DNA from: Branchiostoma lanceolatum
Taxonomy: Eukaryota; Chordata; Leptocardii; Amphioxiformes; Branchiostomatidae
DNA: 64,000 bases
Direction of reading: 5' to 3'
Assembly (NCBI RefSeq): GCF_035083965.1
Contig: NC_089722.1
Span: forward strand, 17,519,142 to 17,583,141
Shown: positions 39,307 to 51,700 of the stretch, in pieces
Layout: each line of letters begins with the position of its first letter
How positions within the stretch are numbered: position 1 is the stretch's first letter
Position numbers and translations under genes: made by a program
The notes under the pieces: model-generated
The model's database searches: none
The model's input: only the letters and a program-made list of their open reading frames with translations
What the model was told of the DNA's origin: nothing

Positions 39307-42226
39307 TAGAAGTCGCCCCCCCTAACATGCAGTTACAACAATTACAAAACCAGAAATATTTCTTAAATGGCTTTTTAGACCCTTTATTGTGAAGCAGTAT
39401 CCATAACATTTATTACAAAGTGGTTTCACAGAAAAATATACAGTAGACACAGTTACTGTGGCTTTTGATCTACAAGTCAGCTCCATAGTGTTAATTCATG
39501 TACAATCATGTACATTTCACTTAACTGTAGATATATGGCATCTAATATGGCTGCATACGTACCTATAGACTCTATACCAATATACAGCTACATTTATGTT
39601 TAATACATTTGTACCACTAAAATTGTTACAGTGAACACTTTCGGGACAATATCGTACAGAATGTGCCCAAGCAACAAGAAATTTCACTCAGTACCTTGTT
39701 CACTGTGTTTCTCCAACTGCTGGAGAAGGTTTTCACACAAAGGTGCCACTAGAGTAGGATTTGTCCAATTTTGCACACATTATACATGTTTGTGTAGTAG
39801 AGCCATTGATACATCATTCACCGACAGAGTGACTGTACAACATCTAACTGGACTGCTAGAAGTTGCACAAACCGTTGCCATCTGTTATGTTTAATTGTAA
39901 ATTTTTGGAAATGTTTAAAAAATGCTCATAATGACATTACTGGGTGCAGGTTTGCCAAAAACGGAGCCATTAAAAATTTCATAATATCTTACCTATGTTG
40001 CTCCAAGTCTCACAAGTGAACATCCTTTTACCACGTGACTGCGCATCTCACTTTTAATCATTGTTCATTCATTCATTAACACTGTGATCAGCAATAACCT
40101 CAGTTGGGCTTCATGTGCAAATGCTTCATGAACACGTCAGTTTGACCGTGGGGGAAAATTTGCAAAGTTGGCGCAATTTGATGCAGTCCAGTTTAATGCC
40201 TGCTTTACATGTAGGTCCTCTAGCGATTGTGCCTTGAAAATGTTGAATACTTGTTAAAATAGAGGCCTGGTACATGGCCACACAATCTTTGGGCCGGCAC
40301 AACTTTGTTGGATCAACATATTGCCTTCTCACATGTACGTACACAGTGAAATTGCATCTTTAAAATGACTTGACATGAATATACATATTACATCTATCAA
40401 GGAAATATTCATATAGATATTGCACTAAAACAAGCCTGTACATGTCATGGATATAAGCTCAGTTTCACTTAACGTACATTGATCACAAATTACATAGAAT
40501 TCACATAAATGTCAGTTTTGACATCCTATACTGAGCATTGCCATTACAACTTTGGAATGTGAGTCACATAACTGACAAAACATGACATAACGGCGAACCC
40601 AACAGTCCTGTACTTGAAATTGGCTCGTACAGATGTCAAGTGGCATAAGAGCTCTTTTAGAGCAAGCTGGCATTACATATCAAGTGTTGGAATGTGACGC
40701 ATGAAATATAAAAAAAACGAAACAAATTCTGACATTCTTTCACTAGAACTTACCTAAGCTTTCAATCAAGCCTGCAGTACAAACTAATGATAGGAACACA
40801 TGATCCTTAAAAGTCATGACTGCACCTTGAGTCCACACAATTCAGAACAACAGCAGCAGCACAAGCAGCAGAGAGAAATATGATCGCTGACCAGCCAGGG
40901 GCCGGCTTGTCCGTGTTTCACACTCACATTTAGGACAGTAAAACATCAAAACTTCTTCCCCACAGTTAACTTTTCACACCATTATAAGCAGTTAATAGAA
41001 ATAACAATTAAGATAACAGTTATAAAACAGAATTATGGCTTTCTTGTAAAGACACATAGAATATAGGAAAAAATTGTTAACTGTGTAAATATAAGTCGCC
41101 CCAGAAGGAGATTTGCATGTGGTTTGATTCCTACCTATAAATGTACACAATACACTACCAGATAACTGTAATATTAAACCCTCAAAAAATCTTTCCACAG
41201 AGCTACATGAAATAAAACATCAGTTCACCTTGAAGCTTGCTGATAGTGATAGATACCAGTTCCAGTAATGTTCACTTCTCTAAACAATATCAACTGATAT
41301 GTAATAGTATACATATCGTTTGCAAAACATACTCTAGACTGAGTGTCCATGATCATATTGCAAGCACAATAGATTCAAAAATTTCAGACTTAGCAAGTCT
41401 AACAAATAGGTTTACATGAACATAACATCAGAAGACAAGGTTAACATAATATATATATGTATATGAAGTTATCTAATCTACAAGCTGTTTTGTATCAAGG
41501 CTTGCGTTATCAAGGCTGTATTATTAAGCCAGATCACCTTAGTGAGTCTAATTTGAATTTGTACAATATAGATTATGTAACACAAATCTACACATAAAAT
41601 ACTTTGACACATAATGTAAAATATCCTGCTAATACTTCTCAAAACACATTTATCGAGTCATGGAGTATATTATTATACTACAGTGCAGAAACTGCAATGC
41701 CAATAGAGTAACTACACTTATAAGTTAGTATATAGTATATGTATAAGTTAGAATTAAACATAACTGTACAATTTATACTAGGTGAAAACTGAAACAATCC
41801 AGGTCTCCTGTGGTTGATAATGACAACTTTAGCTATAAACTGAGAGCCTTAGACTTGCAGCCAGACTTGCTTCAGGTGTGACTTCATGTATAAGTACTTA
41901 TGTGTCTGAACTGAAAGTGATCAGACATTTAATGTACATTTTAAACATATGGCTTGTTAAGTTGTTGCTATTGATGTTACAGATGATAGACTAGTGCAAA
42001 CTTTGTACCCCAAAAAGTACTGTTCCCTTTTTGTTAAACATGTTTAGTTTGACGTTTGCTACATGGAGTAAATATGGCAAGAACTGGACTATCTCCTGGA
42101 ATCTGATAAAGCTCTACCAGGTTGTTGAGCAATCATTTTTTTACAAAAAGGAATGAATCACCTGTAGTAGAGTAAACATGATTTTGGGTTGAAAGGTCCA
42201 AAACTGAAAACTTTCTTTCTTATTTC

Positions 42227-42309
42227 TTAAGCTTCTCCCTACTGCCTAACTCTGTGTAACCAATAAGGAACTGGGTGCCCATCGGCTACTTCAGTGTGCC
42301 AAAAGTTAA
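42227..42309. repeat. 81-bp dispersed repeat, copy 2
   Basis: Matches 38095-38175 block for block. It ends 10 bp from the CCDC92 stop codon, so the repeat forms the start of that gene's 3' UTR. Confidence 0.7.
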
Positions 42310-42319
42310 CAGAACGATC

Positions 42320-45208
42320 CTAGCTGCAGTCAGCCCGGCTCTGTTCCACGGGTTTCACCTCTGCGCCCGGCGAGGCCACGGTTCCTACCACGATGCTCTC
42401 CACAGCGGGGGGTGGGGGCTTTCGCGGGCGTTCTGTAGTCTCGACCTCGCGGTGTTTGGCCAGCGGTGCTTGAATCGACCTGCCACGGCGTGTCCGCCAC
42501 GCGTGTCTGCCTCGCCCGGCGATGGGTGGCAGGATGGCAGGTGCTGGGCGGATCTGGAGGAACAGTTCTGTCGGAATGTCCACGATAAATGGCGAGGGTT
42601 GGTGACCTTTGCCGCCCCCCTGCTGCTGCGGAGGTTTCCTGGACGCCGTGCTGCTTGCGCTCACCCTCTGGCTCCGCGTGGTCTTGGCACTGGACTGCCG
42701 ACTGCTGTGGTCGACGTCGGGTTTCGCGGCGGGGGACGGTTTACCGTTTGCTCGACCTCCCATGTACACGTGTGCGCTGCCCGCCTTCCCGCGTCTAGCA
42801 ACCGCCGACATAGTTCTGTCCTGCGGAGGAAATGATGGCAAGCTCGTGCTCAAGCTCGGCAGCCTGGTTTGGGTAGACTTCTTCTGTAGTATAGAGTGGT
42901 CGTCACTACTTCCATTAGCACTAACACTCTCCGACACAGACTCCTCACCAACGTGGTTGGCGTCATCGCTGGCTTTTCTTGCTTTTGTCTTCCTGACGAC
43001 CCGCGGGGTTGTGCTGATCTGCACGATGGCTGCCGGTCGCGAGTGCAGTCTTCTGGTCAAGAGCGCCACCTGGCGATTCTTCCGTGCAAGTTCAGCCAGG
43101 TACGAGTCCTCTCTCAGGCGAAGCTCCCTCTCAAGGTAGTAGATCTTCTTCTCCTTCTCTTCGATAAGAGACTGGAGCTGTTCCCACTCCTGACCAACAG
43201 CTGTCCTGGCGCTGTCGGGTGCTCCTCGAGAAACAACGCTGTCCCGCGCTGTCATAGTAAACACTGGATGGGACAGCACGCTGTCGGGGTCAAACAGCTG
43301 CTTTCTCCAAGATTTCTTTGCTCCACGCTGAAGTGAATCATGTTCCTCTGCAAGATAACACAACGTTTTTTTTTACACAAAGACTGTCAGTAAAATATTA
43401 ATGCAAGTTACATGAACCAATTATCAAAAAGCCAGGAAATAAAGATTCAGTCATTGTGGTATATATAATGATATGTAATTTTAATTTCAATTCAGCCTTT
43501 TCTTAGATAAGTTATAATTGTGCTTTCATTTAGAACCCTAAAACCCATACTTACTTGTTCTGGTCTGACTCTGAGAAGATTGCAGGGTTAGGCTGAAGGT
43601 AAGTTCTGAAAAAAAAAAAGAACTTTTATTTAGAGAATTTGAAGTTATCATTTCTAAAGTGGTCAGGGCATAGAGGAGCAGTGCCCCTGTAACTCTTTAG
43701 ACAAAGCCCTGGTCAGTATATACATTCTTCATATATACCAGACAGCATATGTACCAGTGTTCTCGCCAGCCTGAAATTTTTACCCGTCATTTCAATTTTC
43801 CTGTGGGGAAGAACATATCGAGCGCCGAAGGCGCGAGGCGTCGCGCCGGAGGCGTGACCATCCTAGGGGGGTCCGGGGGTATTCTCCCCCGGAAAATTTT
43901 GGAATCTAGACCCTCTGAAACGCTATTTCCTGCATTTTGAGGGGCAAATTTCTTGGTAGAATAAGCTTAGTTTAATGACATCTCTTTCGGTGAAAAATTA
44001 CACAAGGGTTTCAGGCTTAATTTTGGGGGGAAGGCCTAGGCGTGCCGTCGATCACTCGCGGTAAGATCGAATGTTCACACACAAGCTACATTTCTATGTT
44101 GTATACAATCGACAAAGAAAAGAAAATCAAGCACAACAAAACTTTATTACGTATCTACGTCCTACAAAAAATACACACAGAATAAGTCACGGCGGCAAAA
44201 TTAAAATTTTTCAACACTTGTCCCGTATGCTCCCTGTAATTATTGAACATAATGAGGAATTTGACACCCTACTTTGAGAAAGAACGCCATCAAGACGTCC
44301 ATTTTTTCCCCCATGTTTTCCACGGTTAATTTCTCCGGTAACTGCACTGAATGTCTTCAACAGTTGTCGATTCAAGCCTTCCAACAGCCGCTTCGTCGTG
44401 CGATCCTTGCGATCCCCGCCATTCCCCTAACATCTCGCAAATTCACGCTTAGCTGAAATCCCGCGAGTAGCGAGACTCGCATGTCATTGGTCGTTTTTTC
44501 TTGACGCGACGGAGACGACGCACTGTGATTGGTGGAATAGAATATCTGACGCCTGTTTACCATTTCTTATGGGAAGAAAGCGCATTCAACTCAGCCGCCG
44601 CGGCTTGAAACTTTAATAATGTTTTACAGATTACAGAAAGCCTAGCTATAGGAATATTTCTGAATTTTCAGGCTTCTTTGATAACAATAACTGACGGTGA
44701 ACCGAGAGGGACAAAACAGAAATAAACGTCAGCCCGATGCGACCAGCCAAAACTGTGGGGAGGGCGGCGCATGACGCTGAGTTTTCGGCGGCCACCAAAT
44801 ATCCACCACCGTGACCACGGCGCTCTTTGTGTGTGGCTGGGGTTGTCGCCGGCGGGCATTTGAAATGATCTAGATCGCCCTCGTCGCAAACTTCCGGTGA
44901 TCCTCTGGAGTTTCGCAAAATTCTAAACTCTGTCTAAATATCTTTACACACCGATATTTGTCCATTAAAAATGACGGGTTGGGCAAAAATTTTGTCCGTC
45001 ATGAGCGACAAAAACCCGTCAAATGACGGGAGGACGGGCGCTGGCGAGAATTCTGAGACATATCAGAATACTGATATGTACCTTTACATCTGGTCTGTAG
45101 TCGGTCGATCTCTTCGTGCAGCCCCGACAGCGTGCGGCTGTGTTCGTCCCGCAGGAACGACAGAGCGCTCTCCGCCGATCTAAGCTGGTCCTCCACCGAT
45201 GCCGGCAT
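42320..45208 (-). CDS. CCDC92: CCDC92-like coiled-coil protein
   Basis: Three coding exons on the minus strand: 45082-45208 (ATG at 45208), 43555-43605 and 42320-43347 (TAG at 42320-42322), with matching phases and 401 aa. The N-terminal CCDC92 domain (residues about 4-58: VEDQLRSAESALSFLRDEH, LHEEIDRLQ, LTFSLTLQSS) lines up with human CCDC92. A second coiled coil spans about 111-163. The C-terminal half is basic, Ser/Pro/Gln-rich and mostly disordered, with a short ILPPIAGR segment like the human IPPIA. Human CCDC92 (331 aa) is a centriole/ciliary protein; this product is longer. The start was chosen for agreement with the human N-terminus. Intron 1 carries a 1.3-kb transposon-like element. 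The gene is divergent from TRAPPC11. Confidence 0.88.
43755..45055. mobile_element. hAT-like transposon remnant in CCDC92 intron 1
   Basis: cagtgttctcgccagc at the left and gctggcgagaattctg at the right are inverted copies with two mismatches. Near both ends the motif acccgtca/tgacggg recurs (at least three times on the right). CAG-type ends with subterminal repeats suit hAT. No intact transposase frame is visible in the 1.3-kb interior, and a target duplication could not be fixed. It ends 26 bp before the end of CCDC92 exon 1. Confidence 0.6.
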
Positions 45209-45412
45209 GTTCTCCCCTTGGCGGAGTGATTTGATCAAATTAACGTGGCTGCCAGCACTGCGAAGGTGATAGGAATAGGGTTAATTAATCAGATTAGTCA
45301 TGGCAACAATATCCTTTGTACATGGCATTACAAAAGATTCTGATATATAGTCTGATTGATGGATATGTTTTGCATTTGTCAGTGATATGCATTGTTAACA
45401 TTATCAAGGCAA

Positions 45413-45530
45413 GTTTGAGGAGAGTCACACCTTGAGCACGTAAAAGAACCCACTACATCTTTCGAAAAAGAGTAGGGGCATGCCCCGGTGTGAGTGGATC
45501 AAAACATTCCGGCCTAAATGGGGTAGGGAA
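45413..45530 (+). mobile_element. SINE tail fragment
   Basis: aggagagtcacacc, aaaagaacccactac, gagtaggggcatg and ggtgtgagtggatcaaa match the tail of the SINE at 18360-18650; the head is missing. Confidence 0.6.
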
Positions 45531-46995
45531 TTTCCCGAGCAGCCTTCGTAACCCCTCCTTGTCCTAATGGGTCAGTGAAGTCATGCTTGTCTCGAGCATT
45601 GATGTTTCTGACCTAGCAGAGAGATGCTGCTAGTGCTACAGTAAGAATTAGTTCAGTGCTTTGATGAGTGGCCACCTAAAAAAAAAATGCTTTTCAGATA
45701 ATTACAATGCAGGAAGTTACTTACTTACTTGTTACTTGATTGCAAGTACAATGCAGGAAGACATAACATAATTTCCAATTATGATAGACCAAGACATAAT
45801 TCCGCATTTCTGGTTTAAAAAAGCGCATGGAAAGAGGCAGCACTTTTAGAGGTGAAGCAACCTAGGTTTTTATCTAGACCCAATTGATGCCAAAATGTTA
45901 CAAAATCGGCCTTTAAATTCAAATCCCCTCTTCCCACCTCCCCTCCGACATGTCCGATATATGGCTACATCATCACAACAAATACAGTCTACAGATTACC
46001 AGTACGTCTAGCGTCTTTAAATGACGTAAAAACAGACCCACGACCTACCCACATACGCGCTAGGATCACACGCGCCTCTTGGAATTGCACATATCCCTTC
46101 ATTTGTCCCCGATCCCGAGAGCTTGGCTCCTAGACTTGGGGAAAACAGTTTCCTCACATCAACATTCAGCATCCATCTTTGGCATGTCGGCATGTCTCAA
46201 AAGAAGAGGGCAGCAAAACAACACATTTGCTAGTTTAGCCCTTTAAACTGGTAATCACACCACTTCAAAATAAATATAAATTTGTGTATAATTGACTAGT
46301 TATATAATAAACCTTGTCATTAAAATATTAGGTTTGAAAGTGATTTAATTTGTCATTTTAATGGATATTGTATTGTTTTTTTGTGAAGTGTTACGCTGCC
46401 CCCATGACGTAGTGGTAGGTCAGAAGTCATTCAGAGTTTTTTTAGAAGGTGGGTCACGGTTTATGCAGAAAACTTGCAAAATTTAGACATTTCTAAGATG
46501 TCTCCTGTGTTGAGGTTTACAGTATGATAAAACAATAAGTACTTTGATTTAATAGGGCTAAAATCGACCTCGTTAACGCTTTGGCTGTAGAAACATTTCT
46601 TTCTATTTTCCCGAGGATATGAGTGAGGGGGAGGGGCGCAGTGATAGATTTTGCTTAAATTCTTTGCTTGATGAGGTGGTTTTATTTTTGATAGACCCTA
46701 AATTCTATCGCAGTAGTTCTTTCTCTATACCCTTGTTTGCATCAGTCAGTCTACATGTATTTGAAGACGTTCGCGTGTAAGGAAAAAAGCATTCGAAAAG
46801 ACACAGGACCTTCAGATTTTCGAGTCTATTGAACACACACACTACTGTAAATTCATTTACCTTGGCAGTGGTTTTTATTTCGAGGTGAAAGGGAGTGAGA
46901 GGTATTTGGCGGTGTTTTAGGTTTGCGGTTGAAACAATTCTGTGGTACAGCAATGCATTGGAAACGTATGTCATGGTGTATGTATAAGCGTCATG

Positions 46996-47165
46996 GTTCA
47001 TGGTTGCTACTACGCATGTGCAGTGTCAAAGGTAAAGGCCCTCGAGACGTAAACAAATCCCGTTGGGGCGTTGTTATGCAAATCAAGACAATGTCGAGAC
47101 GAGAACTGTTTACAAGCCAGGGGCCTTCACCTTTGACACTGCACATGCGTAGTAGCAACTGTGAA
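46996..47165. mobile_element. Foldback MITE, 170 bp
   Basis: gttgctactacgcatgtgca and cagtgtcaaaggtaaaggcc on the left are mirrored by ggccttcacctttgacactg and tgcacatgcgtagtagcaac on the right. The outermost gttca/tgaac also pair. The interior is about 70 bp. Confidence 0.85.
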
Positions 47166-47353
47166 CTAGCTTATAATTATTGGCAACTTGTCATGAATTT
47201 GTGAAATCAAAACCACCACAGACGTTTCAAGATCTTAGGTAACCACTTGGGCACAAGTGCTAGTTTGACTATATAACTGAAGGAATGAATAGGTTAATGG
47301 TTTAACTCGTTTACTTACTTCAACATGTGAAGGTGTGCGGAAACTGCGGAAAG

Positions 47354-47416
47354 ATGGAGAAACCGGGGGAGGTACCGGAAAGCGAAAGTGTTGCGCAACC
47401 AGAGGTACCACCACAG
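47354..47416 (+). CDS. Candidate upstream coding exon (possible TRAPPC11 exon 1)
   Basis: ATG (aaagATGG context) opens 21 codons (MEKPGEVPESES...) ending at CAG|gtacaa in phase 0. The acceptor gtgttccccag|acc at 48725/48726 would join it in frame to the TRAPPC11 start (ACC-ATG-GCC). Human TRAPPC11 has no such N-terminal extension. It may equally be 5' UTR or chance. Confidence 0.3.
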
Positions 47417-47474
47417 GTACAAGTATGGAGTTTTACAGGTGGATCAGGGATGCTATAACAACTGGGTGCTGTTT

Positions 47475-47660
47475 AAGGAGGGTCTGCATGGGGGGCTGAA
47501 TTCAGAAGAACATCCCATGTATTAAGCTAAAACCAAGAAAAGTGATTACGTAAAATTTGGTCGCCTCGCTACGAATTCCATGACAAAGATGGCTACGAAT
47601 TACGGGAAATGACAATAAGCTGCCTACGCCTTACGGGAAAGAGAATGCAGACCCTCTTTA
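47475..47660. mobile_element. Probable small MITE with AGGGTCTGCAT ends
   Basis: aaggagggtctgcatg at the left is mirrored by atgcagaccctcttt at the right. The interior repeats tacgaattacgggaaatgac/cctacgccttacgggaaag. No target duplication was identified. Confidence 0.5.
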
Positions 47661-48728
47661 GCTTAAGATATCCTATAAACCTGTTCACTGTTAATCTAAC
47701 AATGATTCTAGTTTGATACTGATCATAATTTTGATTAAGCAAGGTGGACAGACAGCTACAAGAGCATGATCAGGATTTCGATCAACCAAGGATATACTAC
47801 AATTAATAGCCCTGAATTTGATTATGTAAACCTAGAACATTTGATGTAACAGTGCAACTGATCTTTGAGTCTTGACTTCTTTCTGTCTGTTACCCTCTCT
47901 CTCTGTTGCCTTACCTTGTAACCAAAAATTGAATACAGACTTTGTGCCAGAAGAAGGAACCAAGAGCTTGAGGAACAAAAATTTGCCTTAAGTTTCTACT
48001 TCTGCTGTGAGATTATACATATTCTGACATTTGTTCAGACCTGCTATGGTGTGTCTACAACAGCATGCAGCTGTAGCTGTGATGGAATGCTTATATTACA
48101 ATAATAAACACTGATGAAAGATTCTCTTTCCCCATCTTAATCAGTGTGATTTTCTGTCTCTCCACTAAATGATCATGAATTGTGTGAGTCTTTTTTATTC
48201 ACAGAAATTAACATCTAGTATTTCTGTCCAGCTTCTACGGATAACCCGTCATCAGTAATGTAACAGTTGCTTGAAAGATGCTAATGATACATCACATGTA
48301 AAGAAAAAAAACCCTCTCTCCTTACTTCCCTTCAAGAGATTAATGTCTGCTTTTGTCCTGCCTCCGTGTCTGTCTGTGTGTGTGTCTGCAGTACAGTTTC
48401 TCCATGTCCTGCTAGATGGCCCTTACTGTCTGACACTGAGGGGATGAGGTCTGCCATCTCTGATTGTCTTTTTCCTATATTACATTTATCACCCTATCCC
48501 ATCTATTCCCTGGTCTAACTATATGACCATTGGGGAACTGCAGAGGATCGTGGTGTATTAAGGGGATCCATTACACTTACAGGGGAAATTCTTAATTAGT
48601 CCATCCCTCTCCAATTGCAAGCTAATTTGCATGCTCTTCAGGTGAAAAGCAATCGGCGGGGTGTTCCTACATGTACATGCATCATAATGCAGAGCTCCAA
48701 CCACCCCTTATCCTGTGTTCCCCAGACC

Positions 48729-51700
48729 ATGGCCACATCATGGGAGCTGCCCACAGAGCTGTGCTGCCGACCGCTGGCGCTGGTCGCTCTGACGGGGATG
48801 GACGTGACGTACAACGCCGTGCACCGCGCCATCTGGGACGCCTTCAGCGCCAACCGACGGGCAGACCGAGTCCCGCTGGCGTTCCGTGTACTGCCAGGCG
48901 ACCACGAGTATCCGAAGTGCAAGACTAAGGTAAGGATGTGACTTCAAGTTTTGTTGTCGGTGTTGACTTTATTTTAAGATATATTTGATTATCTTCATCT
49001 TGCTTAAAGTTGATATACATCTTTGTGTACCAGCCATTTCCTGGAAGCTTAAGGTTGTTTTTGAGTACCGTTAAAGGCATTTACTTAGTGTTCTGAGCCA
49101 TGATTTGCATGATACTGTTTAGGATGTAGTAGGTTCACTTGAATACTTGGTCAAATTGTTCAGATCTAGATACAGGTACAGATCTAGATACAGGTACAGG
49201 TCCAGACCTAGTAGTAGTACCTGAACCTCTGTACCTAATGTTACATTTGCTAGGAGTTTCACATTCCCATGCACATTACAGACCATGCATTACTTGATGC
49301 TGTTGACCATTTAGATACATGTGCTATGTGATGCAACTTCAAACCAGATACATACTTCTTGTCCTTTCCCAGCGTCAGTCCTACGAGTGGTACATTCCCA
49401 AGGGGATCCTGAAGACAGGCTGGATGAACAAACAGCTGAACATGGTGCCGGCCGTGGTGGTGGTCTTCTTCGACCTCGACTGGGATGAACCACTCTGGAG
49501 GGAGAAGCAGATGGAATGTGCCACTAGGGTGGAGGTACTTTTGATACTCAGTTTTTGTTTCCATGCTCTTGATGTCAGTCAGACATCCTCAAAATTGGAA
49601 ATTTACTAGTCTACACAAAGTAAAGCCCACTTTCTGCAGCAATAGTCATAAAAACATTGCTGTCAACAGCTTTGGTCGTTACCTTAGATTTGCCACAGTG
49701 TCACTATAGCTGTATCCACACTGATTCCACAGGCTGAAAGATTGTACAAATGCATGGCTTATTACTTGTACTTGTATATTGTTGGAGGGGAAAAGTATGG
49801 TGTGATTTAAGAGACATAGTGTTATATAGTAAACTTTGCTTCCAATTTCCAAGCTTTTTAGCAACCTCACACGCTAGTATATGTTTGTTAAACTGTGCTC
49901 GAGACATTTCTTTCTTACATTCTTAGGTGGTACGAGCCAGTTTACAGGGACGCAGCACCCGAGTGGCAGTTGTCCTCATCCAAAAGAACGCCCCCCTCCC
50001 CCCTGGGGAAGACATGGTGGCCGCAGAGCGTGCTGCGGCTCTCTGTAGCGCCTGCGAGCTGTCCGCCAAATCCCTCTTCGTCCTCCCCCACACTGACCAC
50101 CTTCTTGGGTATGTACATGTAACATAAAGGTTTTGGTAACAAACTTAGCTCTTTTGGGGACAGAGGAAATAGGTAAAAGGAGCCTTTCGCCTTTCCCAAT
50201 GGCACAACACTCGGGTCCGCCAGGGATTCGAACCCAGAACCTTCAGCTTTTAAGTCAACAACCCTAACCACAAGACCACCTTGCCACCTAGATTGTGTTG
50301 TAGTTATTGTGACCTAAACTGAATAAGCAAATGACGAGATAAGTCCGTACCTAACAAATCTTTTACGATGTCGAAAGAAAGGAAAAGCATGTTACTGACA
50401 TCCTACAACTTAAAAATAGCGCAAAAATTTGATTTTTCATCTGTAAAATTCTGCTGTTTTAAAGTATCACTTGTTGTAATGCTTTGCTTCACGTTCTAAA
50501 ATCACCACCCATTGCAGGTATATCATACGTCTGGAGAATGCGTTCTACGAGCTGGCCCAGAACTACTACCACATGGAGGCTCGCCGGGTCAAGTCTCACA
50601 AGGAGTTCCTGAACAAAACCACCCACCAGCTGCTCTTCGTGCGCCACCAGTTCAAGATCGCATTCTACAACGAGATGAAACAGGACACGCATACAGCACT
50701 CAAACACTACAAGCAGGTAGACTACTTCTTAATGCTGTACAGTCAAAGCTAGAAGGGCAAATACCTGGCGCAGGCTACCACCTCCAGTCACAAGCCACAT
50801 AAAAACAGTCCCTCCCATTCTTACATAGTTAACCCCACCTTAGCAACCACCTGTCCTTAGCAACCATTTTTTCTCAGTTCTTTTGAGCTGTTGCCCTTCA
50901 ATGCCATGTGAAGAGAATAATAGCATACAAATTTTAAAGTACAAGTTCCTTTTTATAAGCATCCCATCTGTATGTTAATATGCTACTGGGGAAGCATTTT
51001 CCATGCTGTTTCCTCTGTGAAAACTGAGGTTTTGTAGTCAGTTGTTTTGTTTGTTTGCGTATTGGTATGTGTCCACATGAAGAGGAACGTGGTGTTACAG
51101 TTCCGCAATTGGCATTTACATGTAGATGCTAGGCACGTCAGCACTAACAGGAAGTTAGGTCAAAAGTGCTGTTAAGGTCCCAAAAAGGTGACAGGAAAAA
51201 AAATTTGCCTGAGTCCAGAGTTTCCAAGCACCTCATGCAGTGTTTTATCCATAGAATACTTAAGACAGGTCAAAGATTATTGACGATGAAGCAAGGAAGT
51301 AGAACAAAAAAATTACAAAAAATCGAAATGCTTTTTCTCACTCCTGTTCCGCCCCCCTTCCCAGGCCTACCAGCACCTGAACGAGGTCCGTACCCACGAC
51401 ACCAACATGCTGGAGATCAAGACGGTCTCCGGCTTCATCAACTACAAGATCTGCCGCCTGTCCTTCCAGCACAATGCGCCGCTGGACGCCATCGCGCAGT
51501 TCCGCAAACACGTCGACCTGTTCAAGAACAAGGTCGGATGTGCGGAGCTCGCCTTCGAACACTCCAGCTGGATCTCCAAGCAGTTTCAGGTATAAGATTG
51601 GAATAATACCGGTACAGTGCTATGATGATGATGATGACAGTGCCACAAAAATCAAAAGTACAGGTCCAAAATACTGAAACATCAATGTTATGGACCGGCA

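Larger units (their letters stand above)
37481..42319. other. Convergent EZH2/CCDC92 intergenic region with both probable 3' UTRs
   Basis: No gene is seen. For EZH2 the likely poly(A) signal is AATAAA at 37944-37949, 464 bp after the stop. For CCDC92 on the minus strand a candidate is tttatt at 39383-39388, implying a UTR of about 2.9 kb. The rest is AT-rich with a SINE carrying a nested MITE (38578-39306) and two copies of an 81-83-bp repeat (38095-38175 and 42227-42309). Confidence 0.45.
45209..48728. other. Divergent CCDC92/TRAPPC11 intergenic region
   Basis: No complete gene is seen. It contains a SINE tail (45413-45530), foldback MITEs (46996-47165 and about 47475-47660) and one small ATG-initiated frame with a good donor at 47354-47416. 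The promoters of both genes should lie here, but no CpG-rich core stands out on reading. Confidence 0.4.

Noticed and set aside
42275..43336. Open frames of 146-186 aa on the + strand
   Set aside because: They are antisense to the GC-rich, low-complexity CCDC92 exon 3, which is supported by homology and splice phases.
48615..48728. Upstream in-frame ATGs of TRAPPC11 (for example 48687)
   Set aside because: The sequence is not conserved and contains a likely acceptor at 48725. The ATG at 48729 matches the vertebrate N-terminus.
50160..50292. tRNA gene (A and B box-like sequences)
   Set aside because: The B box is good, but the cloverleaf is not complete and the following body matches other SINE copies. 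The same applies to heads near 18360, 38578 and 60650, and weak ones near 32540 and 37260.
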